Shown here piece after piece: positions 45,054 to 54,363 of a DNA stretch of 64,000 nucleotides. Below the pieces are notes generated by a model, which was not told where the DNA came from, did not search any database, and saw only the letters and a program-made list of their open reading frames with translations. The first letter of the stretch is position 1. Each line of letters begins with the position of its first letter. Location of the stretch: assembly GCF_013407855.1 (NCBI RefSeq), contig NZ_JACBZH010000001.1:1240001-1304000 (forward strand), given 5' to 3'. This DNA is from Actinopolymorpha rutila (GTDB lineage Bacteria; Actinomycetota; Actinomycetes; Propionibacteriales; Actinopolymorphaceae). A program made the translations under genes and the position numbers.

Positions 45054-46103
45054 TCAGGGCTGCAACATCACCTTGACAGCGCGGCGCTCGTCCATGGCGG
45101 CGTACGCCTCTGGCGTCTTGTCCAGCGACAGCGTGAGGTCGAATACCTTCCCGGGCTCGATCGCGCCGGACAGCACATCGGGAAGCAGGTCGGGGATGTA
45201 CGTACGAGCCGGCGCCACGCCGCCCGCGACGTTGAGATTGCCGGAGAACATCGCCCGGATCGGCAGCTCCGCACCACCGGCGGGCACCCCGACGTAGCCG
45301 ATCTGGCCACCGGGCCGGGTCACCGCGAACGCCTGCTCCATCGAGCCCTTGGTGCCGACCGCCTCGAGCACCGAGTCGGCGAGCACCCCGCCGAGCAGGT
45401 CGCGTACCTTCGCGGCCCCTTCCTCGCCGCGTTCGGCCACGATGTCGGTGGCCCCGAACGCCTTCGCCAGCGCCTGCCGGGACTCGTGCCGGGACATCGC
45501 GACGACTCGCTCGGCTCCGAGCCGGCGGGCCGCGATCACCCCGCACAGGCCGACCGCGCCGTCGCCGACCACGACGACCGTACGGCCGGGCGCGACCCGG
45601 GCGGCCAGCGCCGCGTGGTGGCCGGTGCTCATCACGTCGGACAGCGTGAGCAGGCCGGGCAGCAGCGCCTCGTCGGGCGCCTCGGGCAGGCTCACCAGGG
45701 TGCCGTCGGCCTCGGGCACCCGGACGTACTCGCCCTGCCCGCCGTCCACCGGCAGCCCGTCGGCGTCGTCGCCACCCCAGGAGCCGAGCCGGTCGCAGGA
45801 CGTGGTGATCCCGTCGCGGCACGCCGGGCAGGTGCCGTCGCTGGCGACGAACGGCGCGATGACGAAGTCGCCGGACCGCACCGAGGTCACTCCGGAACCG
45901 ACCTCCTCCACCACGCCGACGAACTCGTGGCCGATCGGGTGCGGCTCGTCGGTGGGCACGACGCCCCGGTAGGGCCACAGGTCCGAGCCGCACACGCAGC
46001 TCGCGGTCACCCTGACGATCGCGTCGGACGCGTTGCGGATGGCCGGGTCGGGGCGGTCCTCCATCCGGATGTCGCCCTTACCGTGAATGACGGCAGCTCG
46101 CAT
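45054..46103 (-). CDS. Zinc-dependent alcohol dehydrogenase (MDR superfamily)
   Basis: This 349-aa medium-chain dehydrogenase starts at ATG 46103 behind TTGGAGGAAG. Catalytic zinc ligands are visible as Cys in VCGSDLWPYRG and as GHEFVGVVEEVGSGV. The structural-zinc loop has only three cysteines (CPAC and a later Cys in ITTSC), so that site may be incomplete. The Rossmann motif is VVVVGDGAVGLCGVIAARRLGA (about residues 168-189). YVGVPAGGAELPI and the C-terminal DERRAVKVMLQP are usual. The substrate is unknown. The gene is transcribed away from the beta-PGM/GH65 operon and shares a 147-bp gap with it. Confidence 0.88.
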   Translation of the reverse strand: MRAAVIHGKGDIRMEDRPDPAIRNASDAIVRVTASCVCGSDLWPYRGVVPTDEPHPIGHEFVGVVEEVGSGVTSVRSGDFVIAPFVASDGTCPACRDGITTSCDRLGSWGGDDADGLPVDGGQGEYVRVPEADGTLVSLPEAPDEALLPGLLTLSDVMSTGHHAALAARVAPGRTVVVVGDGAVGLCGVIAARRLGAERVVAMSRHESRQALAKAFGATDIVAERGEEGAAKVRDLLGGVLADSVLEAVGTKGSMEQAFAVTRPGGQIGYVGVPAGGAELPIRAMFSGNLNVAGGVAPARTYIPDLLPDVLSGAIEPGKVFDLTLSLDKTPEAYAAMDERRAVKVMLQP

Positions 46104-46237
46104 GCCACTTCCTCCAAGTCGGCTCAGTCGGACAGGCTCGTGATCCCCGCGTCTGCGAGGGTCGCACAGCTCGTCCCCAGTCGCCGAAGTGGGCGGTGGC
46201 AGCGCCCGGTTGACACCCGGATGCCCTACTTCGCCTG

Positions 46238-46243
46238 TAGCGT
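46238..46243 (+). promoter_or_regulatory. -10-like TAGCGT before the beta-PGM/GH65 operon
   Basis: TAGCGT ends 7 nt before ATG 46251. A TTGACA at 46210-46215 is 22 bp further up, too far for a normal -35. AGGGGA touches the ATG, too close for a good ribosome-binding site, so a leaderless start is preferred. Confidence 0.4.
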
Positions 46244-46250
46244 CAGGGGA

Positions 46251-46985
46251 ATGTTGGGACTACCGGACCAGATCACCGCGTGCCTGTTCGACCTGGACGG
46301 CGTGCTCACCACGACGGCCGAGCTGCACATGGCGGCGTGGAAGAAGGCGTTCGACGAGTTCCTGCGGGCACGCGACGGCGAGGGGTTCGCGCCGTTCACC
46401 GAGCACGACTACGCGGAGTACGTCGACGGGCTGCCGCGCGCAGACGGCGTCCGGGAGTTCCTCCGCTCGCGTGACATCACCCTGCCCGAGGGCACCCCGG
46501 ACGACGCGCCCACCGAGGCCACCGTCAACGGCGTCGGCAACCGGAAGAACGAGCTTCTTGCCCAGGTGATCGCCGAGCGCGGCGTGCAGCCCTTCCCCGG
46601 CTCGCTCCGTTATCTCCGTGCCGTCCGCGACGCGGGGCTGGCGGTCGGGGTGGTCACCTCGTCCCGCAACGGCGCGACGGTGCTGGCGGCCGCGGGGCTC
46701 ACCGACTACTACCGGACGCTGGTCGACGGCAACGTGATCGCCGACCGCGGCCTGAACGGCAAGCCGGCGCCGGATTCCTTCCTGGCCGGCGCGCAGGCGC
46801 TCGGTGTCGCGCCCGACCAGGCGGCGGTCTTCGAGGACGCGCTGGCCGGCGTCCAGGCCGGGCGGGCCGGCAGCTTCGGCCACGTCGTCGGGGTCGACCG
46901 CGCCGACCAGGCCGACGAGCTTCGCGCCCACGGTGCCGACGTGGTGGTCAAGGACCTCGCCGACCTGCTGGAGGAGGACGCATGA
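46251..46985 (+). CDS. Beta-phosphoglucomutase-family HAD hydrolase
   Basis: This 244-aa haloacid-dehalogenase enzyme is predicted to convert beta-glucose 1-phosphate to glucose 6-phosphate. HAD motif I is FDLDGVLTTTAELHMAAWKK, quoted as FDLDGVLT then AELHMAAWKK (nucleophile Asp near residue 13). Motif II is VVTSSRNG, motif III KPAPDSFLAGA and motif IV FEDALAGVQAGRA. The cap segment PRADGVREFL is typical of beta-PGM. The gene overlaps the GH65 gene by 4 nt (ATGA). This coupling of a glycoside phosphorylase with the mutase that uses its product makes the assignment solid. Confidence 0.9.
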   Translation: MLGLPDQITACLFDLDGVLTTTAELHMAAWKKAFDEFLRARDGEGFAPFTEHDYAEYVDGLPRADGVREFLRSRDITLPEGTPDDAPTEATVNGVGNRKNELLAQVIAERGVQPFPGSLRYLRAVRDAGLAVGVVTSSRNGATVLAAAGLTDYYRTLVDGNVIADRGLNGKPAPDSFLAGAQALGVAPDQAAVFEDALAGVQAGRAGSFGHVVGVDRADQADELRAHGADVVVKDLADLLEEDA

Positions 46986-49366
46986 GCGCCGCCGATCACC
47001 ACGACGGCGAGCGGGAGAAGCCCAGCTACGAGGTGGCGCCGTGGCAGCTGCGCTGGAGCGGCCTGGACCTGGAGGCGCTCAAGCGGACCGAGTCGACGTT
47101 CGCGTTGTCCAACGGGCACATCGGCATCCGCGGCTCCTTCGAGGAGGGCGAGCCGCGCGGCCTGCCCGGCACCTACCTCAACGGCTTCTTCGAGCGCCGC
47201 CCGCTGCCGTACGCCGAGGCGGGCTACGGCTATCCCGAGGACGGCCAGACCGTCGTCAACGTCACCGACGGCAAGATCATCCGGCTGCTGGTCGAGGACG
47301 AGCCGCTGGACATGCGCTACGGCGCGGCGCCCTTTCACGAACGCACGCTGGACTTCCGGTCCGGCACGCTGCGCCGGGTCACGGAGTGGGTCTCACCGAC
47401 CGGCCGGCGGGTACGCATCCGCTCCGAGCGGCTGGTGTCGTTCACCCAGCGTGCGGTGGCCGCGATCCACTATGAGGTGGAGGCACTGGACGGCCCGCTG
47501 AACGTCGTACTCCAGTCGGACCTGCTGGCCAACGAACCCGTCGAGGTGGCCACCGGCGACCCGCGGGTGGCCGCCGCCCTGGACCGCCCGCTGGTCGCCG
47601 ACTTCGCCATGGCCGAGGGCGACCACGCCGTTCTCGCCCACCACACCAGGCGTTCGGACCTTCGGGTGGCCGCGGCGATGGAGCACGAGTTCGGCACCGA
47701 GTGCGACCTGCGCCGGGAGATCCAGTCCGAGCAGGACCTCGCCCGGCTGACGGTCGCCACCCAGATCTCTCCGGGCACCGTGCTGCGGATGACGAAGTAC
47801 GTCGCCTACGGCTGGTCCGGCCAGCGGTCCATCCCCGCCCTGCGCGCCCAGGTGGACGCCGCACTGGCGGGCGCGCGGCGTATCGGCTGGCAAGGACTCC
47901 TTGACGAGCAGCGCTCCTACCTCGACGACTTCTGGTCCCATGCCGACGTCGAACTCGACGGGGACGCCGAACTCCAGCAGGCGCTGCGGTTCGCGTTGTT
48001 CCACGTGCTGCAGGCCGGGGCACGCGGTGAGACCCGGGCGATCCCGGCCAAGGGCCTGACCGGGCCGGGTTACGACGGTCACGCGTTCTGGGACACCGAG
48101 ACGTACGTGCTGCCCGTCCTCACCTACACCCAGCCGGACGCCGTACGCGACGCACTGGTGTGGCGGCACTCCACGCTGGACAAGGCATGCGCCCGGGCCC
48201 GCCAGCTCGGCCAGGCGGGAGCGGCGTTCCCCTGGCGGACCATAGACGGCCAGGAGTGCTCGGGATACTGGCCGGCCGGCACCGCGGCGTTCCACGTCAA
48301 CGCCGACATCGCCGACGCGGTCGCGCGCTATCTCGCGGTCACGGGCGACGAGGAGTTCGAACGCGCGTACGGCATCGAGCTGCTGGTGGAGACCGCCCGG
48401 CTGTGGATGTCGCTCGGGCACCACGACGTGCACGCCGGCTTCCGGATCGACGGGGTGACCGGCCCGGACGAGTACAGCGCGGTCGCGGACAACAACGTCT
48501 TCACCAACCTGATGGCGCAGCGCAACCTCCGGATGGCCGCCGTGCACTGCGAGCGTCATCCCGACGTCGCCCGGGCACTCGACGTCGACGAGGAGGAGGC
48601 CGCGCGCTGGCGTGACGCCGCGCACCGGATGGTGGTGCCCTACGACGAGTCCCTCGACGTGCACCCCCAGTCGGAGGAGTTCACCGACCACGCCGTCTGG
48701 GACTTCGCCGACACTCCGCCCGACCACTACCCGATGCTGCTGCACTATCCGTACTTCGACCTGTACCGCAAGCAGGTGGTCAAGCAGGCCGACCTGGTGC
48801 TCGCCATGCACCTGCGCGGCGACGCGTTCACGCCTGCGCAGAAGGCCCGCAACTTCGCCTACTACGAGCGGCTGACCGTGCGGGACTCCTCGCTGTCGGC
48901 GTGCACCCAGTCGGTGCTCGCCGCCGAGTGCGGCCACCTGGAACTCGCCTACGACTACCTCGCCGAGGCGGCCCTGGCCGACCTGCACGACCTGCACGAC
49001 AACGTGCACAACGGCCTGCACATCGCGTCGCTGGCGGGCGCGTGGATCGCGACGGTCGCGGGGTTCGGCGGGATGCGGGACCACGACGGGCAGCTGACCT
49101 TCGCGCCCCGGCTGCCGGAGGAACTCACCGGCATCGCGTTCCGGCTGTGCGTGCGCGACGGCCAGATCGGCGTACGGATCACCTCCGGGGAGGTGACGTA
49201 CGAACTCCTGCGGGGTCAGGAGCTGGCGACGTCCCACCACGGCGAGCCGTTCGTGCTGCGGGCGGGTGAACGCCGGACCCTGCCGATCCCGCCGCCGCCC
49301 TCGCACCGGCGACCCCGGCAGCCGCCGGGCCGGGAGCCCGCGCGCCGCCGCCAGACCTGGTCCTAG
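46982..49366 (+). CDS. GH65 glycoside phosphorylase (maltose/trehalose/kojibiose type)
   Basis: This 794-aa enzyme is predicted to cleave an alpha-glucosyl disaccharide with inorganic phosphate, releasing beta-glucose 1-phosphate and glucose. It starts at ATG 46982 inside the beta-PGM stop. The N-terminal super-sandwich domain begins around LRWSGLDLEALKRTESTFAL and has NGHIGIRGSFEEGEPRGLPG. The (alpha/alpha)6 catalytic domain has FWDTETYVLP and the general acid Glu497 in GVTGPDEYSAVADNN. Phosphate contacts (LSACTQSVLAAECGH) and the C-terminal jelly-roll are complete; a basic tail (RRPRQPPGREPARRRQ) is extra. The exact disaccharide cannot be read from sequence. Its stop codon lies in a terminator palindrome. 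Confidence 0.93.
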   Translation: MSAADHHDGEREKPSYEVAPWQLRWSGLDLEALKRTESTFALSNGHIGIRGSFEEGEPRGLPGTYLNGFFERRPLPYAEAGYGYPEDGQTVVNVTDGKIIRLLVEDEPLDMRYGAAPFHERTLDFRSGTLRRVTEWVSPTGRRVRIRSERLVSFTQRAVAAIHYEVEALDGPLNVVLQSDLLANEPVEVATGDPRVAAALDRPLVADFAMAEGDHAVLAHHTRRSDLRVAAAMEHEFGTECDLRREIQSEQDLARLTVATQISPGTVLRMTKYVAYGWSGQRSIPALRAQVDAALAGARRIGWQGLLDEQRSYLDDFWSHADVELDGDAELQQALRFALFHVLQAGARGETRAIPAKGLTGPGYDGHAFWDTETYVLPVLTYTQPDAVRDALVWRHSTLDKACARARQLGQAGAAFPWRTIDGQECSGYWPAGTAAFHVNADIADAVARYLAVTGDEEFERAYGIELLVETARLWMSLGHHDVHAGFRIDGVTGPDEYSAVADNNVFTNLMAQRNLRMAAVHCERHPDVARALDVDEEEAARWRDAAHRMVVPYDESLDVHPQSEEFTDHAVWDFADTPPDHYPMLLHYPYFDLYRKQVVKQADLVLAMHLRGDAFTPAQKARNFAYYERLTVRDSSLSACTQSVLAAECGHLELAYDYLAEAALADLHDLHDNVHNGLHIASLAGAWIATVAGFGGMRDHDGQLTFAPRLPEELTGIAFRLCVRDGQIGVRITSGEVTYELLRGQELATSHHGEPFVLRAGERRTLPIPPPPSHRRPRQPPGREPARRRQTWS

Positions 49367-49389
49367 GGCGCCCGCGCGGGCGCCCTAGG
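49362..49389 (+). terminator. 28-bp perfect palindrome overlapping the GH65 stop
   Basis: The segment is self-complementary end to end, with arms starting CCTAGGGCGCC and ending GGCGCCCTAGG. The GH65 TAG is inside the first arm. It can form a very stable hairpin, a likely terminator without a U-tract. Confidence 0.65.
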
Positions 49390-49404
49390 GATCTCGGCGG
49401 GGGA

Positions 49405-49488
49405 TACCTAGGTCCGTGGGGCCGGTCCGCGGCCTACCTAGGTGGGTCCGGCCCGTCTCTAGGTAACCCCCGCGCCGCCAAGATAGGT
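49405..49488. promoter_or_regulatory. Cluster of CTAGGTA-type motifs
   Basis: TACCTAGGT occurs at 49405-49413 and again at 49435-49443, exactly 30 bp apart. CTAGGTA follows at 49459-49465 and ATAGGTA at 49482-49488. The four copies lie between the GH65 terminator and the small ORF. They could be binding sites for an unknown regulator of the genes to the right. Confidence 0.45.
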
Positions 49489-49576
49489 AATCGGTGCCGA
49501 TGGCTGACGGCCCTTACCGAACGAGGATGGTGTCACACCGATCCGGACAGTCCGGAAGGTTCGAAAGGACACCATC

Positions 49577-49849
49577 ATGTTCAACCCCTACGTCACTCGC
49601 GAGCTGGCCCGGCAGCACCAGCAGGACCTGCTCGACCGGGCCGAGCGGCACAACCGGCGGGCGCTCGCCCGCAGCTACCGCCGGGCGCTCGCCCGCCGGC
49701 GCTCCGCGGCCGGTGCCGAGGGGCCCGGCCCGGACGACGCCGACGGTGCGGGCGGCCATCCCGGCGTAGGCACCAGCCCGCCGCGCAACCCGCGACCTGC
49801 GGGTAACTTGGCGGGGTGCGCAAAGTTCGTGGCGGGGCCAGTCAGGTGA
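49577..49849 (+). CDS. Small basic protein of unknown function
   Basis: This 90-aa product starts at ATG 49577, preceded by GAAAGGACACCATC. The first 40 residues, [20 protein letters not shown] and [20 protein letters not shown], form a basic helical segment resembling small actinobacterial proteins that begin with a short MFNPYL/T-type motif. The rest is Gly/Ala/Pro-rich and probably disordered. The last 34 bp overlap the LuxR-type gene in another frame, so the true C-terminus could be shorter if the frame is mis-called. Function unknown. Confidence 0.55.
   Translation: MFNPYVTRELARQHQQDLLDRAERHNRRALARSYRRALARRRSAAGAEGPGPDDADGAGGHPGVGTSPPRNPRPAGNLAGCAKFVAGPVR
49804..49809 (+). promoter_or_regulatory. 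-10-like TAACTT, leaderless promoter of the LuxR-type gene
   Basis: TAACTT ends 6 nt before GTG 49816 and there is no ribosome-binding site. It lies inside the coding region of the small upstream ORF. Confidence 0.4.
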
Positions 49850-52602
49850 TGGTGGGACGGGATCGCGAGCTGCACGTCCTCTCCCAGCTCGCGACCTCCC
49901 ACCGCGCCCAGGTCGCCCTCGTCGCCGGGGAGCCGGGGCTCGGCAAGACCCGCCTGATCCAGGAGTTCCTGGCGACGGTGGGCCCCGACGTCGAGGTCCT
50001 GGTCGGCAACGCCGTGCCCGGCTCCCTGTCCCGTCCGTACGAAGTGCTCCTCGACGCGCTGGACGGCCGCCCGTCCGGGCGTCCCGCCGACGAGAAGCTG
50101 CGGGCGGTCGTCGCCGACCCCACCCGCAGCCCCGTCGAACGCCTGCACGCGGGCCTCGCCCTGGTCGCCGACCTGGTGGGCGACCGGCCGGCCGTGCTGG
50201 TGTTCGAGGACCTGCACTGGGCCGACTCCGAGAGCGCGGCGTTGTTCGAACGCCTCGCCGACCAGGACGGCCCCCGGCTGCTGGTCGGCACCTACCGGCC
50301 CGAGGAGGTCACCAGCCGGCACCCCGTCGCCGGTCTGCTGGCCCGGCTGGAACGCCGCCAGCCCGTCCACCACGTCTCCCTGGAACGCCTCAGCGAGTCC
50401 GAGACCGCGGCCCTGGTCGCCGCGATCATCGGCATGCCCGCGCCGTTCCGGGTGATCGCCGCCATGCACCAGCGCACCGGCGGCAACCCCTTCTTCATCG
50501 AGGAGCTCCTGCGCGGCCACGAGGACGCCTGCCTGGACGAGCTCGCCGACCAGCCGCTGCCGTGGAGCCTCGCCGAGGTCCTCCGCCAGCAGGTGGACGA
50601 CCTGGAGCAGTCGGTCGTCGCGATCGCCGAGGCCGCCGCCGTGCTCGGCCTGCGGGTGCCGTTCGACCTGCTCGCCGCCGTCACCGGCACCGGCGAGGAC
50701 GATCTCATCGCCGCCCTGCGGGAGCTGGTCGTGTGCGGCGTCCTGGTCGAGGCCGGCGAGGACGAGTTCCGGTTCCGGCACTCGCTGGTGCGCGAGGCGA
50801 TCGCCGGGCGGCTGCTCGGCCGGCAACAGCGGCGGCTGCACGAGGCCGCGCTGGAGGCCCTGCTCGCGGCCGGCGGCTCCGATCCGGCGATGGTCGCCGG
50901 GCACGCCCGGGCGGCCGGACGCTACGACGAGATGCTGGACGCCGCCCGGCGAGGCGCCGCGTCGTACCTCTCCATCGGTTCGGCGTACCAGGCGCTGCGG
51001 CTGGCCGAGATGGGGCTGGACGAGGCCTGCGACGACGTCCCGCTGCTGGCCGCCGCCGCACAGGCCGCCTGGCTGGCCGGGCTGGTCGAGGACGCGCAGA
51101 AGTACGCCCGCCGCTGGCGCGACAACGCTGCCGCCCCGCGGGAGAGCGCCGATGCCCACTACCTGCTGATCCGGCTGGCCTGGGAGACCGACCAGCCCAC
51201 CGAGATGGAGCACCTCACCGACAGGGTCAAGCGGCTCATCTCCCATCTGCAGCCTGGCACGGACCAGGCCCGGGCGATGATCGCGGTCGCGCAATCGTGC
51301 ACGCTGCGGGACCGGATCGACGACGCCGTGGAGTGGGCGGACCGCGCGGCCGTGCTGGCGGAGAAGTTCGACATGCCGCGCGTGCGGCTGGCCGCCCTGG
51401 TGGAGAAGGGCATGGCCCTGACCGAGCGGTCGAGCACCAGCCACGAGGGCTGGCAGCTGCTGTACGGGCTGGTCGACCGGGCCGAGGAGCTCGGCGAGTG
51501 GGTGCTCGCCGCCCGGACGCTGAACAACCTCGTCCAGGAGGCGCCGCCGCCCGGGCCGGTTCAGCACACCGAGATGCTGGAACGCATGCGGGCCGCCGCC
51601 GAGCGGGCGGGGTTCGAGAAGCTCGCGGTCGCGGCGTACCACCAGGGCAAGGCGCGGTTGGCGATGCGGTCCGGTGACCTCGGCGCGGCGATCGCCGCAC
51701 TCGAACACGGCCGCGACCGCGAACGCGGGTACGAGCTGCGCGGCCGGCGGGCGGAGTACCACGCCGTCTTCCTCGCCGGGCTGTACCTCGAGGCGGGCGC
51801 GCTGGACCAGGTCGGGGCGCTGATCACCGAACTCCGCACCGCCGGTGGAGTCCGAGCGCTGACGGTGCCGGCGCTGACGTTCCACCTGGCCTGCCGGCGC
51901 GGTGACCTGGCGGCAGCCGAGCAGACCCTGGACGACGTACACGCCGCGCTGGCCGAACAGGCGTGGCGCAGCGCGTCACAGGCCCACGACCTGGTCTCGG
52001 CCGCGGTGCACGTCGGGCTTCCCCTTGCCAGGCTGGAGAAACTGGTCGGCGATCTCCTCGACGCCGATCTGTGGGACGACAGCCGGACGCTGGTCGACGC
52101 CCAGGTCGCCGAGGCGCGCGGAGACCTCCAGGCCGCGTCGGCCGGCTACCGCGCGGTGACCGACTCGCCCGTCCTGCCGGGATACGTCCGGGCCACCGCC
52201 CACATCGGCGCCGCGCGGCGCCTGCCGGCGGCGGGCTCCGGTGGTGCGGGTGGTTCGGGTGGTTCGGGTGGTGGTGACCGGGACGCCGTGCTCCGCCACG
52301 TCGAGGCGGCCACCGAACTAATGGCCAGGTGGAGCGGCTGGCGGGTGGCCCAGCTGGAACGCCTGCGCGATCAGCTCGGGTTGGCGGCGGCCGCCGACGC
52401 GGCCCCGGCGGCCGTCACCGGAGTAGGCACCCTCACCCGGCGCGAACGCGAGGTCGCCCTCCTCGTCGCCGACGGGCTCACCAACGCCGAGGTGGCCCGC
52501 CGGCTGTACATCTCACCGAAGACCGCCGCCATCCACGTGTCCAACATCCTGCGCAAGCTGGAGTTGACGTCGCGCACCGAGGTCGCCGACGCTCTGCGCT
52601 GA
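49816..52602 (+). CDS. Large ATPase regulator with C-terminal LuxR helix-turn-helix (LAL type)
   Basis: This 928-aa transcriptional regulator is of the MalT-like LAL group. I use GTG 49816 because of the -10-like box; ATG 49849 ([11 protein letters not shown]) is the alternative. The N-terminal AAA domain has Walker A GEPGLGKT (about residues 38-45) and Walker [17 protein letters not shown] (about 130). A long helical TPR-like middle follows, then a Gly/Ser linker ([14 protein letters not shown]), and residues about 870-925 form the LuxR HTH ([35 protein letters not shown]). MalT-like proteins control sugar uptake; it lies just downstream of the GH65 operon, so regulating it is an attractive but untested idea. 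Confidence 0.9.
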   Translation: MRKVRGGASQVMVGRDRELHVLSQLATSHRAQVALVAGEPGLGKTRLIQEFLATVGPDVEVLVGNAVPGSLSRPYEVLLDALDGRPSGRPADEKLRAVVADPTRSPVERLHAGLALVADLVGDRPAVLVFEDLHWADSESAALFERLADQDGPRLLVGTYRPEEVTSRHPVAGLLARLERRQPVHHVSLERLSESETAALVAAIIGMPAPFRVIAAMHQRTGGNPFFIEELLRGHEDACLDELADQPLPWSLAEVLRQQVDDLEQSVVAIAEAAAVLGLRVPFDLLAAVTGTGEDDLIAALRELVVCGVLVEAGEDEFRFRHSLVREAIAGRLLGRQQRRLHEAALEALLAAGGSDPAMVAGHARAAGRYDEMLDAARRGAASYLSIGSAYQALRLAEMGLDEACDDVPLLAAAAQAAWLAGLVEDAQKYARRWRDNAAAPRESADAHYLLIRLAWETDQPTEMEHLTDRVKRLISHLQPGTDQARAMIAVAQSCTLRDRIDDAVEWADRAAVLAEKFDMPRVRLAALVEKGMALTERSSTSHEGWQLLYGLVDRAEELGEWVLAARTLNNLVQEAPPPGPVQHTEMLERMRAAAERAGFEKLAVAAYHQGKARLAMRSGDLGAAIAALEHGRDRERGYELRGRRAEYHAVFLAGLYLEAGALDQVGALITELRTAGGVRALTVPALTFHLACRRGDLAAAEQTLDDVHAALAEQAWRSASQAHDLVSAAVHVGLPLARLEKLVGDLLDADLWDDSRTLVDAQVAEARGDLQAASAGYRAVTDSPVLPGYVRATAHIGAARRLPAAGSGGAGGSGGSGGGDRDAVLRHVEAATELMARWSGWRVAQLERLRDQLGLAAAADAAPAAVTGVGTLTRREREVALLVADGLTNAEVARRLYISPKTAAIHVSNILRKLELTSRTEVADALR

Positions 52603-52604
52603 CA

Positions 52605-52632
52605 GGCCGGGTGGCGCCGGCGCCACCCGGCC
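52605..52632. terminator. 28-bp perfect palindrome between convergent genes
   Basis: A second 28-bp fully self-complementary segment, with arms beginning GGCCGGGTGGCGCC, lies 3 bp past the LuxR-type stop and 15 bp before the SDR stop. It is probably a bidirectional terminator. Confidence 0.65.
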
Positions 52633-52646
52633 GGCGGGCGATGGGC

Positions 52647-53462
52647 TCAGCCGGCGAACCCGCCGTCCACCGCGACGGCCGTACCCGTCACGTAGCGGCC
52701 TCCCTCTCCGGCCAGGTGCGCGACCATCGCCGCCACGTCCGCGGCCTCGCCGTACCTACCCAGTGAGGTGAGTGTGCTCTGCGCGTCGGCGCCCGGACTG
52801 TCGGCGGGGTTCATGTCGGTGTCGGTCGGCCCGGGATGGACGAGGGTCGCGGTGATGCCACGTCCGCCGAACTCCCGGGCCAGCGCCCTGGTCAGCCCGA
52901 GCAGGGCGGACTTGCTCGTGGCGTACGCGGTGAACCCGGGGAAGGCCACCCGCTCGGCGACACAACTGCCGATGGTGATGATCCGTCCGCCGTCGACCAG
53001 GTGTGGCACCGCTGCCTGTGCGGCGACCAAGGGCGCGCGCACGTTGACGGCGAGGCTCCGGTCGATGTCGTCAACGGTGAGTTGCTCCAGCGGACCGAGG
53101 ACACCGAGACCCGCGTTGTTCACCAGGATGTCGAGCCGGCCGAACTCCGCGACCGTCGTCTCCACCGCCGTGCGGACCGCGTCCGCATCTGCGCTGTCGG
53201 CCTGGACGGCAAGTGCTCGGCGGCCCGCTGCCTTGATGGCGGCCACGACGTCCGCGGCCCGGTCGGCGCGCTGCTGGTAGGTGAGGACGACGTCGGCGCC
53301 GTCCGCGGCGAGCCGGGTGGCCACGGCCGCGCCGATGCCACGGCTGCCGCCGGTCACCAGTGCCACCTTTCCGGTCAGCGGGGCGATCTGGCCGGTCTGG
53401 GTTGGCAGGGCTGTCTGAGCTGTCTGGGCCGGCTGGGTCGAGGAACTGCTGCTGAAGGACAT
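52647..53462 (-). CDS. Short-chain dehydrogenase/reductase (SDR)
   Basis: This 271-aa NAD(P)-dependent oxidoreductase belongs to the classical SDR family. I chose ATG 53462 (MSFSSSSST), with CAGGAT 6 nt upstream. A Ser/Thr/Gln-rich extension of about 28 residues precedes the cofactor motif ALVTGGSRGIGAAVA. NNAGLGVLGPLE, the catalytic Ser in IITIGSCVAER and the Tyr/Lys pair in YATSKSALLGLT are all present, and the C-terminal VTGTAVAVDGGFAG is typical of 3-oxoacyl-ACP reductase-like members. The substrate is unknown. The ORF is open upstream to 53750 but those residues show no similarity. Confidence 0.9.
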   Translation of the reverse strand: MSFSSSSSTQPAQTAQTALPTQTGQIAPLTGKVALVTGGSRGIGAAVATRLAADGADVVLTYQQRADRAADVVAAIKAAGRRALAVQADSADADAVRTAVETTVAEFGRLDILVNNAGLGVLGPLEQLTVDDIDRSLAVNVRAPLVAAQAAVPHLVDGGRIITIGSCVAERVAFPGFTAYATSKSALLGLTRALAREFGGRGITATLVHPGPTDTDMNPADSPGADAQSTLTSLGRYGEAADVAAMVAHLAGEGGRYVTGTAVAVDGGFAG

Positions 53463-53468
53463 GCGTCG

Positions 53469-53474
53469 ATCCTG
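53469..53474 (-). promoter_or_regulatory. -10-like CAGGAT before the SDR gene
   Basis: CAGGAT on the minus strand ends 6 nt before ATG 53462. No ribosome-binding site is visible at that start. Confidence 0.35.
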
Positions 53475-53563
53475 TCGGCGTGCCGCCGTGAAGTCCGGCG
53501 GCATTCGGACGCGGCGTTCGAGCGTTGGCGATCTTGGGTCTCGGGCTCGCCGACCGATCCCGC

Positions 53564-54259
53564 TCAGCCGCCGAGCACCGCGTCGTACACGTCGCGTACC
53601 CACCTGCTGTCGTCCAGTGCGGCGTGGTGGGCGTAGTGAGCGGGATCGATGCCGAGCCGGCGCAGAACCGCCGTCCGGTCGAGCGTGTACGTGGGAACGC
53701 CGATCCTCCCCGCGACCAGGCTCCACACGCAGACGAGCCGGCCCCGCCACGGCGACGCCATCGGGGCCGATCCCGTGGGGTCCGATGCGATGACGTCCGC
53801 CGGGAGCAACTCGGTCGTGTGCAGCAGATGACGGAAGCTCTCGGCGTCGAACGACGGAACCGCGCCGACCAGGACTGCCTGCCCGGCGAACAGTTCGAGC
53901 AGCCGGGCGGCCGCGGCTCGGTAGCTCACGACGTTGGGATGGTCTGCCGCAACGGGGCTTCCGACGAGTTGTGGGTGCCGTTGGTGGAAGCCACCGACGT
54001 CCAGCGACCGGCGGCGAACCTCACCCGGATCGTCGACGTCGAAGCCGAGTTCGTCGAGGCGGACGAACGCGTGGAACTGGTGCTCGCGTCCATCCGGCTC
54101 GCGGCGGATGGTCGCAATCTCCCAGATCCGCCGGCCGCTCGGAGCCCACGGACTGGCCAGGCCGTCGGTCTCGGTGTCACAGAACACCAGAGGAGCTTCG
54201 TCGGCGGACTCGGTCGGCTGGGTGGCGCCCGGCTGGTGGACCGAGAACGGTGCTGGCAT
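53564..54259 (-). CDS. DnaQ-like 3'-5' exonuclease domain protein
   Basis: This 231-aa DEDD-superfamily exonuclease probably acts on nucleic-acid 3' ends. It starts at ATG 54259 with GAAGG upstream; the ORF is open further but that part lies antisense within the HNH copy 2 region. Motif I is LVFCDTETDGLASPW with the Asp/Glu pair (about residues 25-32), a central AAARLLELFAGQAVLVGAVPSFD contains the second Asp (quoted as LLELFAGQAVLVGAVPSFD), and ALDDSRWVRDVYDAVLGG carries the third. The His expected before the last Asp appears in YAHHAALDD. It lies between an SDR gene and HNH copy 2 without a clear operon. Confidence 0.8.
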   Translation of the reverse strand: MPAPFSVHQPGATQPTESADEAPLVFCDTETDGLASPWAPSGRRIWEIATIRREPDGREHQFHAFVRLDELGFDVDDPGEVRRRSLDVGGFHQRHPQLVGSPVAADHPNVVSYRAAAARLLELFAGQAVLVGAVPSFDAESFRHLLHTTELLPADVIASDPTGSAPMASPWRGRLVCVWSLVAGRIGVPTYTLDRTAVLRRLGIDPAHYAHHAALDDSRWVRDVYDAVLGG

Positions 54260-54363
54260 CGTGTGACCTTCGCCGTGAGGAAGTGGGGTAGATGGTGTTC
54301 GTGAACGTACACGGCTGACGGGCTGAGCGATCCCGAGCCGGAGCCGAAGGACGCCGATCGTCT

